Notes: generated from the letters alone by a model not told the origin. A DNA stretch of 64,000 bases from Diadema setosum (GCF_964275005.1 NC_092705.1:5064641-5128640); one strand, 5' to 3'; shown: positions 10,847 through 40,806, counted from the stretch's first letter. A program made the numbers and translations.

Positions 10847-13800
10847 TCATGTGTTTCTCTGCTCGTTTTGTGGTAGGTCTGGTTGCCTGATACGTGATTC
10901 CATGTCAGGATTCTTGGCAAACTCCTGAAGGAGAGTCATCACCTCAGTGTCAAACTCTTCGGGGGTTGGCTTGTGGCCTGGAGAGAGAGAGAGAGAGAGA
11001 GAAAACAAAACATAGAGAGATGACGACTTGACATGATGATGACGATGATGATGACGACGATGATGACGACGATGATGATGACGATGATGATCATGATGAT
11101 GATCATGATGATGATGACGATGATGATTGATAATGATAATGACTATGGCGATAAAGTTTATCATCATTACTACTGACTTTGTGATACTGATGATTGTGAT
11201 TGTGATGCGGGTGGTAATGATGACATGATCATGATGTCATTCCCATCATGAAGGTTTTGACAATGAATATGATAATGGTGGTCGTGATGATGATGATGAT
11301 GATGAAGATGGTGGTACTGATGATGATGATAATGACAATAATGAAAGAGGAATGATGATTGTGGTAACAGTAGTGATGACAGAGCTGATGAAAATAATGT
11401 CAATGAAAATGTTGATGGTGATTTGCACAAGGAGCAGTATTTTTTCATTAAAACTGAAAACATCAACAGAATGTTAAGTGCCTCATACAAATTGAGAGCA
11501 TTTTGGCCTGTATCCTTCAGTTAAGAACAAGAAAAAAAAAACCCTGCTGTGAATGGTTTATCCATGGCTTAAACATACAGAAAGAACATCCGATGAGTGC
11601 GAAAGATATTTAGCAATGATGTCAATAAGATAGGGTTGATATGGAATATACTCACCAATGACCCAATAAAAGAGCTCCCAGTCATTGTCAGGTTTGTTGA
11701 TCAGGTAATCATATTGGTTAAGCTGTGTCTCATTGAATCCCTCCAAATACCGGCCGGCAAAGGTACTATAGAATACAAAGCAGACATGGAAAATGTGCAA
11801 ATTAGTTCTAGTACATGAAAGGATTACAACTTTTTTTATTTTTATTTTTGCAATTACTCATATATGTGACCCTGCACCACAAAACCAACAAAAAGTCATG
11901 GATTTTCAGTTAAGGGCAGATTCTGAAAGAGCAGACTGTAAGCTTTAAAATTATGTATAACTCAATTCAAATGGACTCCCCTAACCTACCTAAATACTGG
12001 AAAGAAAGCACACACTCTGGAAAAGTGTGAATTGAGAAAAGAGGCTCTGAAGTACATGGTCTATTCAAGTGCTTGATCTTTACCATGCCGTGCTAGCTGT
12101 GCCATGAAAGGAACAAAACACAGGATGTAAACCACCTTAGCAACAACAATGAAGGGATTATCAGATTAAGCTGAAATTAAGCATGTTTTATTAACACATT
12201 CTGCCCATGATTAATGCTAACTTTCAAAGCAGTAGCGTCAGCCTTTCAAAAATTATTAGATTTGAAAGTGAAGAGTGCGCAAAGGATTTCAAGACACAAA
12301 AAGTGGCCTCTAAGTCATACCTGATCATTCTACTCTTCCCCAAAAAAGGGTTGTAGAAAAACTGCTAAAAACACACTTTCCCATTCATGTTAAGATACCA
12401 AACTGAAGAATAATGTAGAAGAAGGACAGCTCTTTCAGAAAATATGAAAAACTCAAGATTGCCTTAATTGAACCATTTCACCTTTTTTGAGTCCTCACTC
12501 AAAATCAAGGGGTACAACTTTTTGTTTGTTTTGTGGTGTACAATCACATATCGATGTAAGACTGTACAGTTCTTTTAACAGATATGGAAATAAACACACT
12601 ATGGACAATACCCTTTCAAAAGGTAGAAGTTTTATCAAAATAGAACCAAACCAAAAGGTATGGAATTTCAAAGATGTTCATGTCATCATGAGACAGTGCT
12701 ATTACAGCCCACATAAATACAGATTTCATGATTAGCCCAACAACTTCATGTAAATGTGCATACTTTACAAAAAGAGAACAAAGGAATGAGAGGCTGTCAT
12801 CTTTCATGCATCCCTGCCAGCCTGCTCTCAACTCTTTCGCGTGCAACAACTGACCTCAGAATAATCCCGTTCTCCAGCATGCCTCGTTTGCGGCTCTGAT
12901 ACAGGAGTCGGGCCCTCTTGAGGTCAAGGGACTCATTTTCTGGCTGCTTCCATTCAGGAATAGGTGGTTCACCCATCGGTGGTTGGGTTGAGAGCAGACG
13001 TGGACTACATCTCAAGACCTGACATGTATATAAATAGACAAAATTCAAGAGTATGAATATTGAATGATATTGCAAGATGATTTCAAACCATAGAACACAT
13101 TTTATTAAGATTAAAATCTATTGCACATTGTTTTTCATGTAAATATGGTTACTTATCAGGGGAAATTCATGATGTATGATTTTGGGGGGTTAACCAGCTG
13201 GGAATGGTGATGCATATCAACATCAATATATCATATTAATTATCACATCACAGATTTGAAAAGGTAGTACTTATACACATTGTACAGTAGTACAAGTGCA
13301 GGTAGGTGTAGACTACAGCTGTTCATGTATCTTGGGTTTGACAATTTTGCATTTTGTGACAGACATTTTTTCTGTTGCAAAGTCAAACTACATTGTACTG
13401 TTAAAGTGGATATTTTCGCGCGAGTAATTTTTTGCACTCGACCAAGTAAGATGGATTTAGCAGTTTTTAATTCCACAGAATCAAGACATTACATAGTGGT
13501 ACATATAGGGAGCAAAAATATTTGCATGCTTTTATTTTCGCGTTAGTTTCAGGGTGTGCAAAATGCACAAAATTTTTTACACCCAAAAAAATGCCCACTT
13601 CTAACATTACACTCGCTTAGTTTTATCTTTTATCTGCAGCTCATTGAGCTGCTAGCTGTAAAAATCTGTTAAAAACAGACTCAATCTTTGTTCAGAGGAC
13701 ATATAGGGCCTAGACTATATGGATTAATCCAACCTGACCTAAATAGGAATCACAGAGCCAACAAACTACACTAGAAATATGAAGAATCTATAGATCTCCA

Positions 13801-14367
13801 CACAACTCTCACACACAATTCATGAATCTGCTTACTGATTCTTGAATATAAAATAAAAGGAATAACAAATTTGCACTGAGTAAATTTAATTAAATTTAAC
13901 AGTAAAATGAGGTGTAATTCCACGTTCCAAAATGTCATGTATCCCCTGCTTTAGATATAAGCGAGTAATCTCCGTGGTGTTTAGTTACATCAAGCAAATA
14001 TATCGTATCAAACATACCTAGATGAAATGACTAATTTTAGTGAGAACAATCATCGCCATAGCTAGACACATCACAAGTCAATGGGTAAAATGTACCGACT
14101 GCCAGCTGCCCTGCCCCTGTATTTGTGCTGTAGCAGCTACACTTCAACCAGCGTATGGGACTGATACATCGGGCACCCACATATTGCAATAGCTATTTCA
14201 CATCAACACGGTTTTATTTAGCTATATCTTTCGGAATCAAATGATGAATTGATTGCGGAAGAGTAAAACTAAATAGTAATTAATATAATATTTACCGTTT
14301 GATGCAACAAAAGTCGCCTGAAGTTTCCAGAGAAAGGCAGTAGCAGCCTATTTACGTAAGAAGCCAT
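10847..14367 (-). CDS. SDHAF2: Succinate dehydrogenase assembly factor 2 (SDHAF2/Sdh5)
   Basis: Minus-strand coding exons in order are 14296-14367, 12855-13018, 11656-11765 and 10847-10977. They join in phase (78 codons + 2 nt | 110 nt | 131 nt) to give 158 aa; the human protein is 166 aa. The ATG opens a basic, Leu/Arg-rich stretch ([18 protein letters not shown]...) typical of a mitochondrial presequence. The conserved core follows: [17 protein letters not shown] at about 59-75, then [20 protein letters not shown], the [14 protein letters not shown] block, and an [17 protein letters not shown] tail helix. The RGMLEN segment is the family signature and, in human SDHAF2, the site of a pathogenic glycine change; that glycine is kept here (G70). 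In the matrix the protein promotes covalent FAD attachment to SDHA. All hallmark residues look intact, so the gene should be functional. It converges on TMEM126. Confidence 0.97.
11033..11345 (+). repeat. GAT/GAC trinucleotide-rich tracts
   Basis: Imperfect (GAT/GAC)n runs fill 11033-11136 and 11276-11332 inside SDHAF2 intron 3, close behind the last exon. On the minus strand they read as spurious His/Asp-rich frames, which are not coding. Confidence 0.9.
13395..13560. mobile_element. ACTGTAAAAGTGG-type MITE, partial copy
   Basis: The left end TACTGTTAAAGTGGATATTT and the internal AAAAATATTTGCATGCTTTT match the better preserved copy at 46791-46981. The right inverted repeat is decayed. It is non-coding and lies in SDHAF2 intron 1. 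Confidence 0.65.
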
Positions 14368-14375
14368 TTTGAAGT

Positions 14376-14385
14376 GCATGCTGGG
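14376..14385 (-). promoter_or_regulatory. ZNF143/Staf-like motif at the SDHAF2 start
   Basis: On the minus strand the sequence just upstream of the SDHAF2 ATG reads TTACCCAGCATGCACTT. It contains CCCAGCATGC, which fits the ZNF143 core CCCAGMATGC. The site is 9 bp 5' of the start codon, so transcription probably starts very close to it with a short 5' UTR. The motif is frequent at promoters of mitochondrial genes. Confidence 0.4.
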
Positions 14386-15691
14386 TAATATCGAGAAACC
14401 GTAAATGTAGATTATAAGATGTAATATTTTGATTTAAATCTATATAAAAACATTAGATATTTTACAATTTATAATTTTTAAATCTATTATGATTTTTTTA
14501 TGCTCAAAATTCTTCTTAAATTATTTTTTTTAGAAATAAATAAAGAAATTTGATACACATCTTCAGTCAACATAGCAACTGCAGAAAACAATTTCGGAGT
14601 CTCAGCAAAAAGGTTCCTTGAACACCGCTTTGCGGTAAGAAAACAGACAATTCTGTCATTATTTCATTGGAATGTCTCACTATCTCAGCATTCTTGTTTC
14701 ATGTTTCTATTTTCAATGGTCATGTTGCTTTTTTCAAGGCCAAATTAGAGGATAACAACTGTAGAAAAATACACAGAGGCGAAACTTTTTTATCAGTCCC
14801 ATGTGTGTATATCTATGTAAGTTTGAAAGCAACCGTGACTGACTGCATATTATGATAATGACTGCCATGGCAAGTTATTTTCAGTGCTGCGCTTGTCGGT
14901 CGGCTGCCCTCGCCTCGTGCGTAATAAGTAACGTTACGTAGACTTTTGCTGCGTATCTATCATTAGTCCACGGCACTGGCACTGCATTGATCGTTAAATG
15001 TTCCGAATAAGGTCTAGCTCTTAATTTACCCAACACAAGACCTTGGCCCTTACAGTTGTAGTTGTAGAGTTCTAGTACTTCTACTAAGTTGTTGTACGGT
15101 AGTAGCCTTAGCGTTTTTAGACTTCTACTGACATCGGTTTTGACTTCATCTGGTCTGGTCATTGCTGGTAGGGAGACAAGTAACAAGTATTTTTTTTAAA
15201 ATGTAGATTCTTATTTCTAGATTCTGTTCTCTAGCTAGACCTAGTCATCCTCACAATGGCACTCGAACGTCGATTACCATTTAAGTCGCCATTCACATAC
15301 ATGTATCATCACATTGCATGTAACGCATGCTTCAATTGGACTTTGGAGATCAACTTGGGCGACGGATTTTCATCGCACTCAAAAGACATTCCTAATTCAC
15401 CTTTTTCCTCCATAAAAACACAAGTAATTGTAATCAAAATGTGTTTTACCATATGTAACAGGTAACAAAACCATTTTAATGCGAGAATGCTTTTGATTTC
15501 AAATGGAATTTTGAGGTGGCAGACTAACAAAGTTTTTCAAACGCGATGATGCACAATGCATCCTACATTGAAGTGTGTGTGTAAACACATGCGCTTATAA
15601 TACGTGGCGCGCTATGGGCGGCGAACTAATTCAGTGCCTATTGTTAGTTCGCCAACCCAGGAGTGCATAGGAAATACACGCAGGTGGCGAC

Positions 15692-16604
15692 TAGAGTAGC
15701 GAACCCAGTTTGCGGCAGGTTAAGGCTTTTTCAAGGGTATTTTGTAGTATTCTGGTAAAACAGGCAACAGAAATTATTTTTATTTTTTTTTTTATTGGAA
15801 GAGGTACCAAAGGCCTCTTGACACTGCATCACAATTTTGTATGGTGGACAATTACCCTAGTTGTAATAATCAATTTTTATGCAGAAAATTTGCAACCACT
15901 AAGAGGACCAGGTTTGTGGCAGGGGGGTCCAATCTGCGGCACCCCAAACAAAAGTGTCCCCTGATATTTTCAAACATTAAAATTTTGAAAAAAACAAATA
16001 TTTTTTGTTAGTCCAACTAGTTTTCAGTTTGTTAGAACACTTTATTTGGATTCATTATCTCGATCCTTCATGATTTTATAGTTTTTCAAGATTGTATGCA
16101 TTTCATCAATTTTCACCCAATGTGACATGTAAAATAGCGCTATAATGTGTAAATCCCATAGGGGTGTTGCAAACTGGACCCATCCCTGACATTTTGGTCA
16201 CTGTTGTAATCCTCAAAACTGACAAAGGAAATTAATTTTAGAATATTTAACACAGTCACAGGAGGAATCCTTACTATGCAAGGCCTCTTTTGATATTAAG
16301 ATTTTGCATAAAGATGAAAACATGGGATGATAGTGGTTGCCTAGCAAGAGAACAAAATCTTAATGTTTCGTTAAGAAAATCATACTTTTTTAAAAACAGA
16401 GCGACACAGACGGTTTAAATTAGAATTACGAAGGCCATCATCTGAGTTATTTCACAATTTTGGTATCAAAAGAAAGCTCTTCAATTGCTGTTGAAATAAA
16501 ACAATTTAGAAAAAAAAAATACCCTTCTACTTTGAAGATATGGTGAGATATTCCTAGGGGTGCCGCAAACTGGAGCCCTGCAGCAAATTGGTGCCCCTAC
16601 TCTA
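15692..16604. mobile_element. TA-flanked non-autonomous DNA transposon
   Basis: The left end (from 15692) reads TAGAGTAGCGAACCCAGTTT followed by GCGGCAGG. The right end (to 16604), complemented, reads TAGAGTAGGGGCACCAATTT followed by GCTGCAGG. That is an imperfect inverted repeat of about 28 bp flanked by TA. Copies of GCGGCA/TGCCGC next to CCAGTTTGC recur inside (near 15698, 15925, 16163 and 16557), as if they were repeated transposase-binding sites. No transposase frame is present. Confidence 0.6.
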
Positions 16605-16618
16605 TATGGTAATTGACA

Positions 16619-17011
16619 TTAAAGGGTGTGTACAGTTCTGGTTGAGGTGAGGATTGAGCTTTTAACGTTTTGTGAGATATTCAGAAACCACTCTATGAGT
16701 TGTCAAAGAGCATGCAGTTCTAAGGGGTATCAAAAGTTTATTCTATGAAAATCGGTTTTGAAATGGCTGAGATATCCAAAAACAAGGTGAAACAAAGTGA
16801 TCCTAATAAAGTTGTGGCGTGTCTCCTTTTATTATTAGCACTTTTTTGGATATCTCGGCCATTTGAAAACCAATTTTCATCAAATGAATGTTGAATCCTT
16901 CTTGAAATTACATGCTCTTTCATATTTCATATAAGAGGTTTCTCATTATCTCACCAAGGAATGTTCAAAACATGAATCCCCACCTCAACCAGTACTGTAC
17001 AGTCCCTTTAA
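16619..17011 (-). mobile_element. TTAA-flanked palindromic MITE, copy C
   Basis: Same family as 4389-5166 but in the opposite orientation. It starts TTAAAGGGTGTGTACAGTTC and ends with AGTACTGTACAGTCCCTTTAA. TTAA flanks both ends. It lies about 700 bp upstream of the ARMC3 start codon and only 15 bp from the neighbouring TA-flanked element. Confidence 0.8.
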
Positions 17012-17678
17012 GTCTAACATTCAATAGCGTAACCACCAACGGCAACGATGATAAACATACCAAACCTATTTAACTTAAAATTAACCAGCATGGTAGCTAG
17101 GTTTCCAACAGTGGCAACACATCGACACTGTACATTGAAGCCGACACCCCTCTTTTATAACATTGCGCGTACAGAACAAATATGCACACATGAGACTACG
17201 CACAGTGCTCACTGGGGATTTGAATATATCCACATCCACATATTGCTGAAAAAAAAAAAAATTATGATAAACAAACGTCGATGTTGGGCAGTTTGTCAAT
17301 CAGTTGCAATGAAAACATCTCGACGGAAGAATTTCACTAATTTGAATAACAAACAAAGATTTTGAATTTAGGTAAATTTAAATCTACTCCGCATTGTCAT
17401 ACTAGCGAGAACTGTAGACAACCTATCTACTAATCTAGTAGACATGGCTGCACCCACTGCTTACCACTGCACTATGTTCTAGTCACAGCATGATGTGCTA
17501 CTGCTAGTCTTCTTTGATTTTTGAAAGGTAAAAAAATCAGAAAATAAGTGGACCAGAAAATAAAAAAACAAGATACAAATGCCTTTAGAAATCAATTTGG
17601 ATAATTTACATCATTGTTTGATATTACTCCTAATGTTAGCCTGCATGGGTATATGATTTCATAATTTTCACAGACACA

Positions 17679-17725
17679 TTCTCCCCGAGATAAAGGACAC
17701 CTTCTCCCCCAGATAAAGGGACACC
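17679..17725 (+). repeat. 23-bp tandem duplication before the ARMC3 ATG
   Basis: Two nearly identical units of TTCTCCCC(C/G)AGATAAAGG lie end to end immediately upstream of the ARMC3 start codon at 17732, in the presumed 5' UTR or promoter. ATAAAG recurs in each unit. Confidence 0.7.
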
Positions 17726-17731
17726 TTCAGC

Positions 17732-34651
<16,920 letters not shown>

Positions 34652-36410
34652 AAGCCTCCTCCTCCTCCTCTTCCTCTTGACTGGAAGGCACAATCCCCAT
34701 CTGAAACATAAACCACTCAACCAGAAGATGTGAACGCCCCCAATTGGACCCGTGACAAATCCCACACCCCGCCCCTCCCCTTCCACATTTGGGTTTCTTC
34801 TCTCGTACCAGACGGTATGAAAGGGGCATGAAGATTGCATAATGTGTGGTTCCCTTGTACAGTGGAAATTCTCTTTTGAAAATTTAATCTTGTGGACAAT
34901 AGGCCTGATTCCCACTCAAGGTGGTTCTCGTCCATCCTACAAGAGGAGACAAATTTAACTAGTGTGACGTGTGATTCGTTGTACCATCCCTTTTATCATA
35001 CCATTAACTATGAAGACCTGCGATGGAAAACTAAATGCCTTTTACCAAGTGGTTATCAGCGGGATGTGAACACAGCCGGTAGAATGGATAACTCTCCGCC
35101 CACAAATAGATGACATTGCTGCCTGTTTATGAAGTACAGAGTATTTAATATTTCTAATATTCCCGATACAAAATGTATAGCTTTGAGCACTGTCGAGACA
35201 TGAATTTGTGCTGTTATTATTATGTATTGTATCACTGTGGTATACAAGGTTGGGACTGCGCCCTTGCTTACTGTAGAGAAGTATCAGTGCTGTAAACACT
35301 AAGGCATAAAATAACAGCGACTGTCGGAGATCAGGGCCATACTGTGCATACACCCCCGTCCTCTTCTTGCAAATTGTTACCCATGCACGTCGAGATATAG
35401 AATGCTGTATCTTACAGTATATTGAGTTGAGGGTTGTTTTTGTTTCCTACATCAATCCATATTTTCTTTAACTGGATAACGAGGCACTCCACGAAGTATG
35501 TGGTTATTTCCATGGGAGCGTGTTTTTTTTGTTGTTGTTTTTGTCAGATGTGAATGATGCTTCTATGTGAAATACTTGTATGATATACAGAGTTTGATTT
35601 ATCTGACTGTTACACTGTACTATGACATTTCCGTGGTTTTTCCACCCTCACTAAACTCCGTCCTCCATTTCGTCATGATCATTCCAAATTTGAATTTCTT
35701 TCGATGTGTAGTACAAGAATTTTCTGCTTCTTGGAATTTCAAGAACATTGTATGCTATGAATATGAATAATGTAAATATGCATCTGAAGAGACATATTGT
35801 CATATCATCTGATTAAAAGCCTTGTATTCTTAGGTACATTTGAGGGGGGATTTCAAATGTGTAGTAGCATCTGATTGGCTGAACATGTTATGACATTTAT
35901 TATTTTGCATGCTATTGCATGTGCAACTGTGTCTTTCTCAGTGGACAAAAAGCCACAGCCCTGAACTCAAAAGGAGACCTTACCGAAGGACATTTGGCAA
36001 ATACAAAAGCCACAACATATACACGTGAAAATGTGAATGAACTTGCAAAAATTCATGCATTCATGTAAATCACGTCAGAAACGACTCGTCTTAGCGATGA
36101 TAGGCTTTTGCATGTGAACCTCCCTAAGAGGACGATATTTCATCCAGTTAAATCTCTCAAATTCTCAGTTGGTCTTTACTTTTGCATGTAAACTGCACTG
36201 GCAGATAGATTGCAACTTTGAAAAATTCTGGTGTAGCATGTGCATGGTAATACCGTCACCGTATTTTCCAAGTCATGTATACTTGATGCACGGATTAGTC
36301 TGTATAATATCTTGTACAGTGTATACAAGTGAGCATTTGTGTAAGAAAAAAAGAAATCAGTTATATTTGGATATATTGTAGAAATAAAATTGTTGGAGAA
36401 TCCATACACC
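34652..36410 (+). other. Presumed 3' UTR of ARMC3
   Basis: Non-coding DNA follows the ARMC3 stop at 34649-34651. A canonical AATAAA at 36383-36388 and an earlier ATTAAA at 35812-35817 are candidate poly(A) signals, so the 3' UTR could be about 1.2 or 1.75 kb. The immediate post-stop DNA is rich in CCTCCTCCTC. Confidence 0.5.
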
Positions 36411-36754
36411 TCTGCACAAGTTTGCAGTTTCTTCCACTACTTATGGCTCATTTTCACTATTGTGTGATCCAGTAGGCACGCCATGAGTGGGCCATTAGCA
36501 GCTGATCGTGTTATCACAATTTGCGCCACAATTGAAATCATGGTCTGAATCGTGGAGTAATGGTGATCTTATCGGATCTTGAGGGTCAGTCATGGCAATC
36601 GCGCTGATCGTAGAAAAGTTTTTGATGGTTCAAGAATTGAAATTGCATTTTGATGTGCTTTACAAATATAGTGACTTTTCTCACATCAGGTACAACCTCC
36701 CGTCTACCTGCATGACACAAACACAAAAATAACTATCTGTAAGGAGTAACCATA
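36411..36754. other. Short gap between ARMC3 and UXS1 3' ends
   Basis: About 340 bp without coding potential separate the best poly(A) signals of the two convergent genes. No repeat was recognised in it. Confidence 0.45.
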
Positions 36755-38128
36755 CACATGTGAATATACATAGTTTATTCATTTCCTGGTTTTATTACAA
36801 AAACAATTTGGACAGGATATACATATATTCATTTCCAACATACCTGTACAGAAATGATCTGTCATGGTAATACTTTTTTTCAAAGAGAAAAGAAAAAAAA
36901 AAGCACACTATATATCTGGTTTATTTTGTAAATTCTCCTAGAATTGGTGTGCATCGAACAACAATAAATCACTGTGCTCCAAAAGGAGAGATGCGTATCC
37001 CTTAAATAAGTACACAAAATTTGTTCTGTATTGCCATGAATTTCAAATTCATAAATGCATGTATCTTTCTGATTTCAATTTTATTCTCACAAATTATCTT
37101 CTTTTTTTTTTTTTACAAAAGAGGGATAAACTGAAAATAAAAACCAGTACTGCTCAAACTACTTCTTTTCACAAAAGACTGTGACATGCATTAAAAAAAA
37201 CAAAAAAAACAATGTAGTAACACATTAAAAAATGTTGTTGCTTTGTATCACATTTCCTTCGGTGAAATTCAATGAATATAAAACCCCCAATAATACACAA
37301 ACACATTTCCAAAAAAAAAAAAAAAAAGTAAAATGAATATAAGGGGTGTGTGAATGAATGCCATACAAGCCAGCATTTGGAAATTAGGATCAGGTTGAAA
37401 TCTTTGAATTGCCGTTAACAGGCATGGGAATGGCAACCAAGCATAAAGTGCATCAGCAGTAACAGTACACTTTGTAGATGCAATGCGAGAATCAGATTAG
37501 ACGGGTTTACAAACCCCATCAGAAGATGGGCCCTGCAACGTCTAGTAGAGTTTGTTTTCAGTGCATGACAATAAAGACGCAAAATAGAGCAAGATTCTTG
37601 TTTCATCATGAGATGATATATCGGCTCATAGTTGGTACGTCTCAAATAAAACTCTTACGAGGACACATACACTTGCATCCTCTAACCCACAAGTAATGAA
37701 AAATAAAATTAAATAAGTAAAACTTTAAAAAAAAAAAAAAAAAAAAAGTGTGCAATACCTCACAAACATGAAAGTAAAATCCACCACCCTCTATTTACAG
37801 TGATTTTTTGAATTGTAATATTTGCACATGAGTCAATTCATAAGGATTGCCTAAACATTTCAAACAAAAGAGTCAATAAATTCATTTTCCCCATCCATTG
37901 AGAACGGACAAATCAGTTCTTATCTTCAGGTAGCCATTCTTGAAACACCAACCAATTCAGTATGTAACTATCCAGATCTAAGAAAATATTATTTAAGCAT
38001 ATCTGCAACAACAATCCATTCATCAACCAAGGCAGACATAAGACCGGCCGCCTCACAGGTTCTGAGTAGTGGACAAGTCAATTCATTCTGAATACAATAG
38101 TCCACATGAAAGAAATAAATTTCCTCTA

Positions 38129-38226
38129 AAGCTTAAAATCTTGCAGGCTATTTAAGAATTTAAATGACCAGCATACTAAAGCTTAAATCTTGCAGGCTAT
38201 TTAAGAATTTAAATGACCAGCATACA
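38129..38226. repeat. Two-copy 49-bp tandem duplication
   Basis: The unit starting AAAGCTTAAA(A)TCTTGCAGG and ending AATGACCAGCATAC occurs twice in direct succession with one indel. Such near-identity implies a recent duplication. It lies in the presumed UXS1 3' UTR. Confidence 0.95.
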
Positions 38227-40806
38227 AGGGACAGCACACGAGCAGTGATTTCTGACGGATGTAACAGTCTTACATTACTTATCATGCTGCTCTAACTCTT
38301 AAAGGTACATGGTCCCGGTGGTTTAGTCAAATGCATACGCGGGCGCACGGTGCAAGTTTCCTATAGAGACCTACGCTATTGACTCCTCTTTAGCGGTTAC
38401 ACTGTTGTCCACTTCCCCGAGTCTGAAGAAGTCCAATCCACTGCAGCCAGTGGTCCGATCACAGTTCGGCTCATGATTCGGCTGAGGGGATGACAGCTTT
38501 TGCAAACTTCTTTTGTGATGTCATAATAAGAAACACACATGCACGCACCCTGGCATTACTACAGACTGTGTGATGCGCGGAGAAGACAACAAAGGCAACG
38601 TTACTTAGCAACACCTATGCGCTTTACTCTTGATGACAGCTCAACTTCGGCAATCTTCGTATCAATGCTATAATCAACAGCGCCCTCTACACTACCGGGG
38701 CTATGCACTTTTAATACTGCAGTGTTGCCCTTGACACTTCCAAATCATGACTAAACAAGTGACCCTCAAAAAAAAAAAAAATAAATATAACGTGAATGGG
38801 GACATTAAAAAAAATCCTTACACATATCCTTTTACAGTCACATACACCAAACACGATTCAGAGTAAAACATTACATAATGGAGATGATTCCTTTTGCCAT
38901 AATTTCCGTTCTTGACGTACAGAGGATATTCCCATTTACTCCAATATCAGAATGCATCACCGGCAGAAAGGAAGAAATAAAAAGCAAGAACATGAACATA
39001 CTGAAGTCATCGGCAGAGAAAGGCCAATTACGACTAGCACAGTCCCACATACTCGGCACTGTGTTGGTTCTTGCCATGACACAAAAGCACTCCTTCACTT
39101 CTCCTGCAGTGGTGTTCCAACACATCTTTTCTCAAACATAATTTTTCGCAGAACCAAAAAATAAAAGAACTGCCCTACTTGGCAAAAGGAAGCAAGTGAC
39201 ACATCATCAAAATCCGAGTATTCCTGCCATTAATAATGAATTTAGCATAGCTTCTCATTGTTTGATTGTTTTTTGTTTTTTTTTCAAACACTCATGCTAC
39301 TGAGAGATATCCAAGTCAACACATTATATCTCGGCACCAATGTCAGAGTGAATGACAGCTACAACTCATTCATTTTTTTCAGGGAAAAAACAGCAGTTTT
39401 GCCATTAGCTCCCTTTTGCCAGAGAAGGGTAGGAATGCAAGATTGTCCTAGAGTTACGCCCTGGTAGATGGAATTCTCTACAAAAGGCACTTACATATTA
39501 TAATCAATTAAAAAACAAAGACTTTAAAAAAATACACACCACTGAGACATCCACCAAGATCTGAAATAAAAAAAAAATGAGACACAGTGCTATAAATAGA
39601 TTCAAATATTTCATACAAGAGAGTGCAACCGGTATCTGACAGCAATCAAAGCACAGGTGCTGCTGACAGAACAAGTGTGAAAAACAAAGCAAAAATGAAG
39701 ATAAGACCCCTTTTGAATAGGGCAGAAATATGTACAACAGCCATTTACTTATTTGTTTGTTTTTTTTTACCTCAAAATAATGCCATTTCACGAACAAAAT
39801 CATACCACACCGTAACTTCAAAACTTTTCCAGATGTGGATATCTGATGATTTTGTGCATATCGCTCAAGTCGCAAAAATTGCGAAAGAAAAGAACACCGT
39901 GAAATATGATGCATACACAGTATATCACCCAGATACACTTCAAGCTCAGTATGCATTTCTGTCTAAACCCTTTAAGGCTTTACTACTGCTAAATAGTGTG
40001 TAGATTATAGTGTGTATGCCCTACACTGCGTTAATACAGGCAAACAAGATCTCTGCAATGAGTCAATGCGTATTCTGTTCAATCTTAACATAAATCCCTT
40101 GTACGGGCAGCTCGAGGGCAACTAAGACTTTCAATTCAATATTCTTTTTAATTCACCATCATTATCAGCCACATATTTGTGGGCAATATAGCATGGTTGT
40201 GTTTTACCATCTGTTGGAAGATATTACCTACACACTGTACATACACTTGTACCAACACCCTGTACACGCGATACTGCACTGCGCAAAAAAAAAAAACCCT
40301 GACAAAATCTCACTCGTCCAGCTGCTGCTCATCAAATCATCCAAAGATCCCTGCCGTCATAATCACTGCCAGCCCACTGACTGCTTCCTTGACCGGTCCA
40401 CTGACCAATGACCATCTGGCCACATCCCTGTAGCTGCATGATGGTCTTTTTCATTTTAAAAAAAAATAACAAATAAAAGAACTAAACACACATATTTCTG
40501 ACGTGCAATCAATGTCTAATAACACTCTTTCACTTCTTTTAGCATTGGAAACCTGGAAAAAAGCAACACTTTTGCTTATAAATACAAAAATCATAAGATT
40601 TCATTAGGAAAAAAAGAGAGGAAATTACTGTGTCAAGAATCTTCTGTACTGAAGTTCATCCATGGGGTCTTACTGGCTCACATCATCTGCTCTATCACAG
40701 ATATTCAATCTTGTCCATCACTGCTCAGAAGTAAGGCTCCCAGTCCGATGAGTAGAGGGGTAGTAAATGCAAGTAAAGTTCGCTCGTGAAAGATGTCGTG
40801 CACACG

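Larger units (their letters stand above)
14368..17731. other. Divergent intergenic region between SDHAF2 and ARMC3
   Basis: This region holds both 5' ends. It carries two inverted-repeat elements (15692-16604 and 16619-17011) back to back. A CpG-bearing patch lies near 15540-15700. A minus-strand open frame at 14881-15186 resembles no known protein. No conserved exon was found. Confidence 0.5.

Noticed and set aside
10847-11167. Frame with a His/Asp-rich stretch preceding the SDHAF2 last exon
   Set aside because: Only the part from 10977 downward is exon; the His-rich part is a GAT/GAC microsatellite in the intron.
14881-15186. 101-aa minus-strand open frame between SDHAF2 and ARMC3
   Set aside because: No recognisable domain, no splice partners and no similarity that I know; it is possible in CpG-bearing intergenic DNA by chance.
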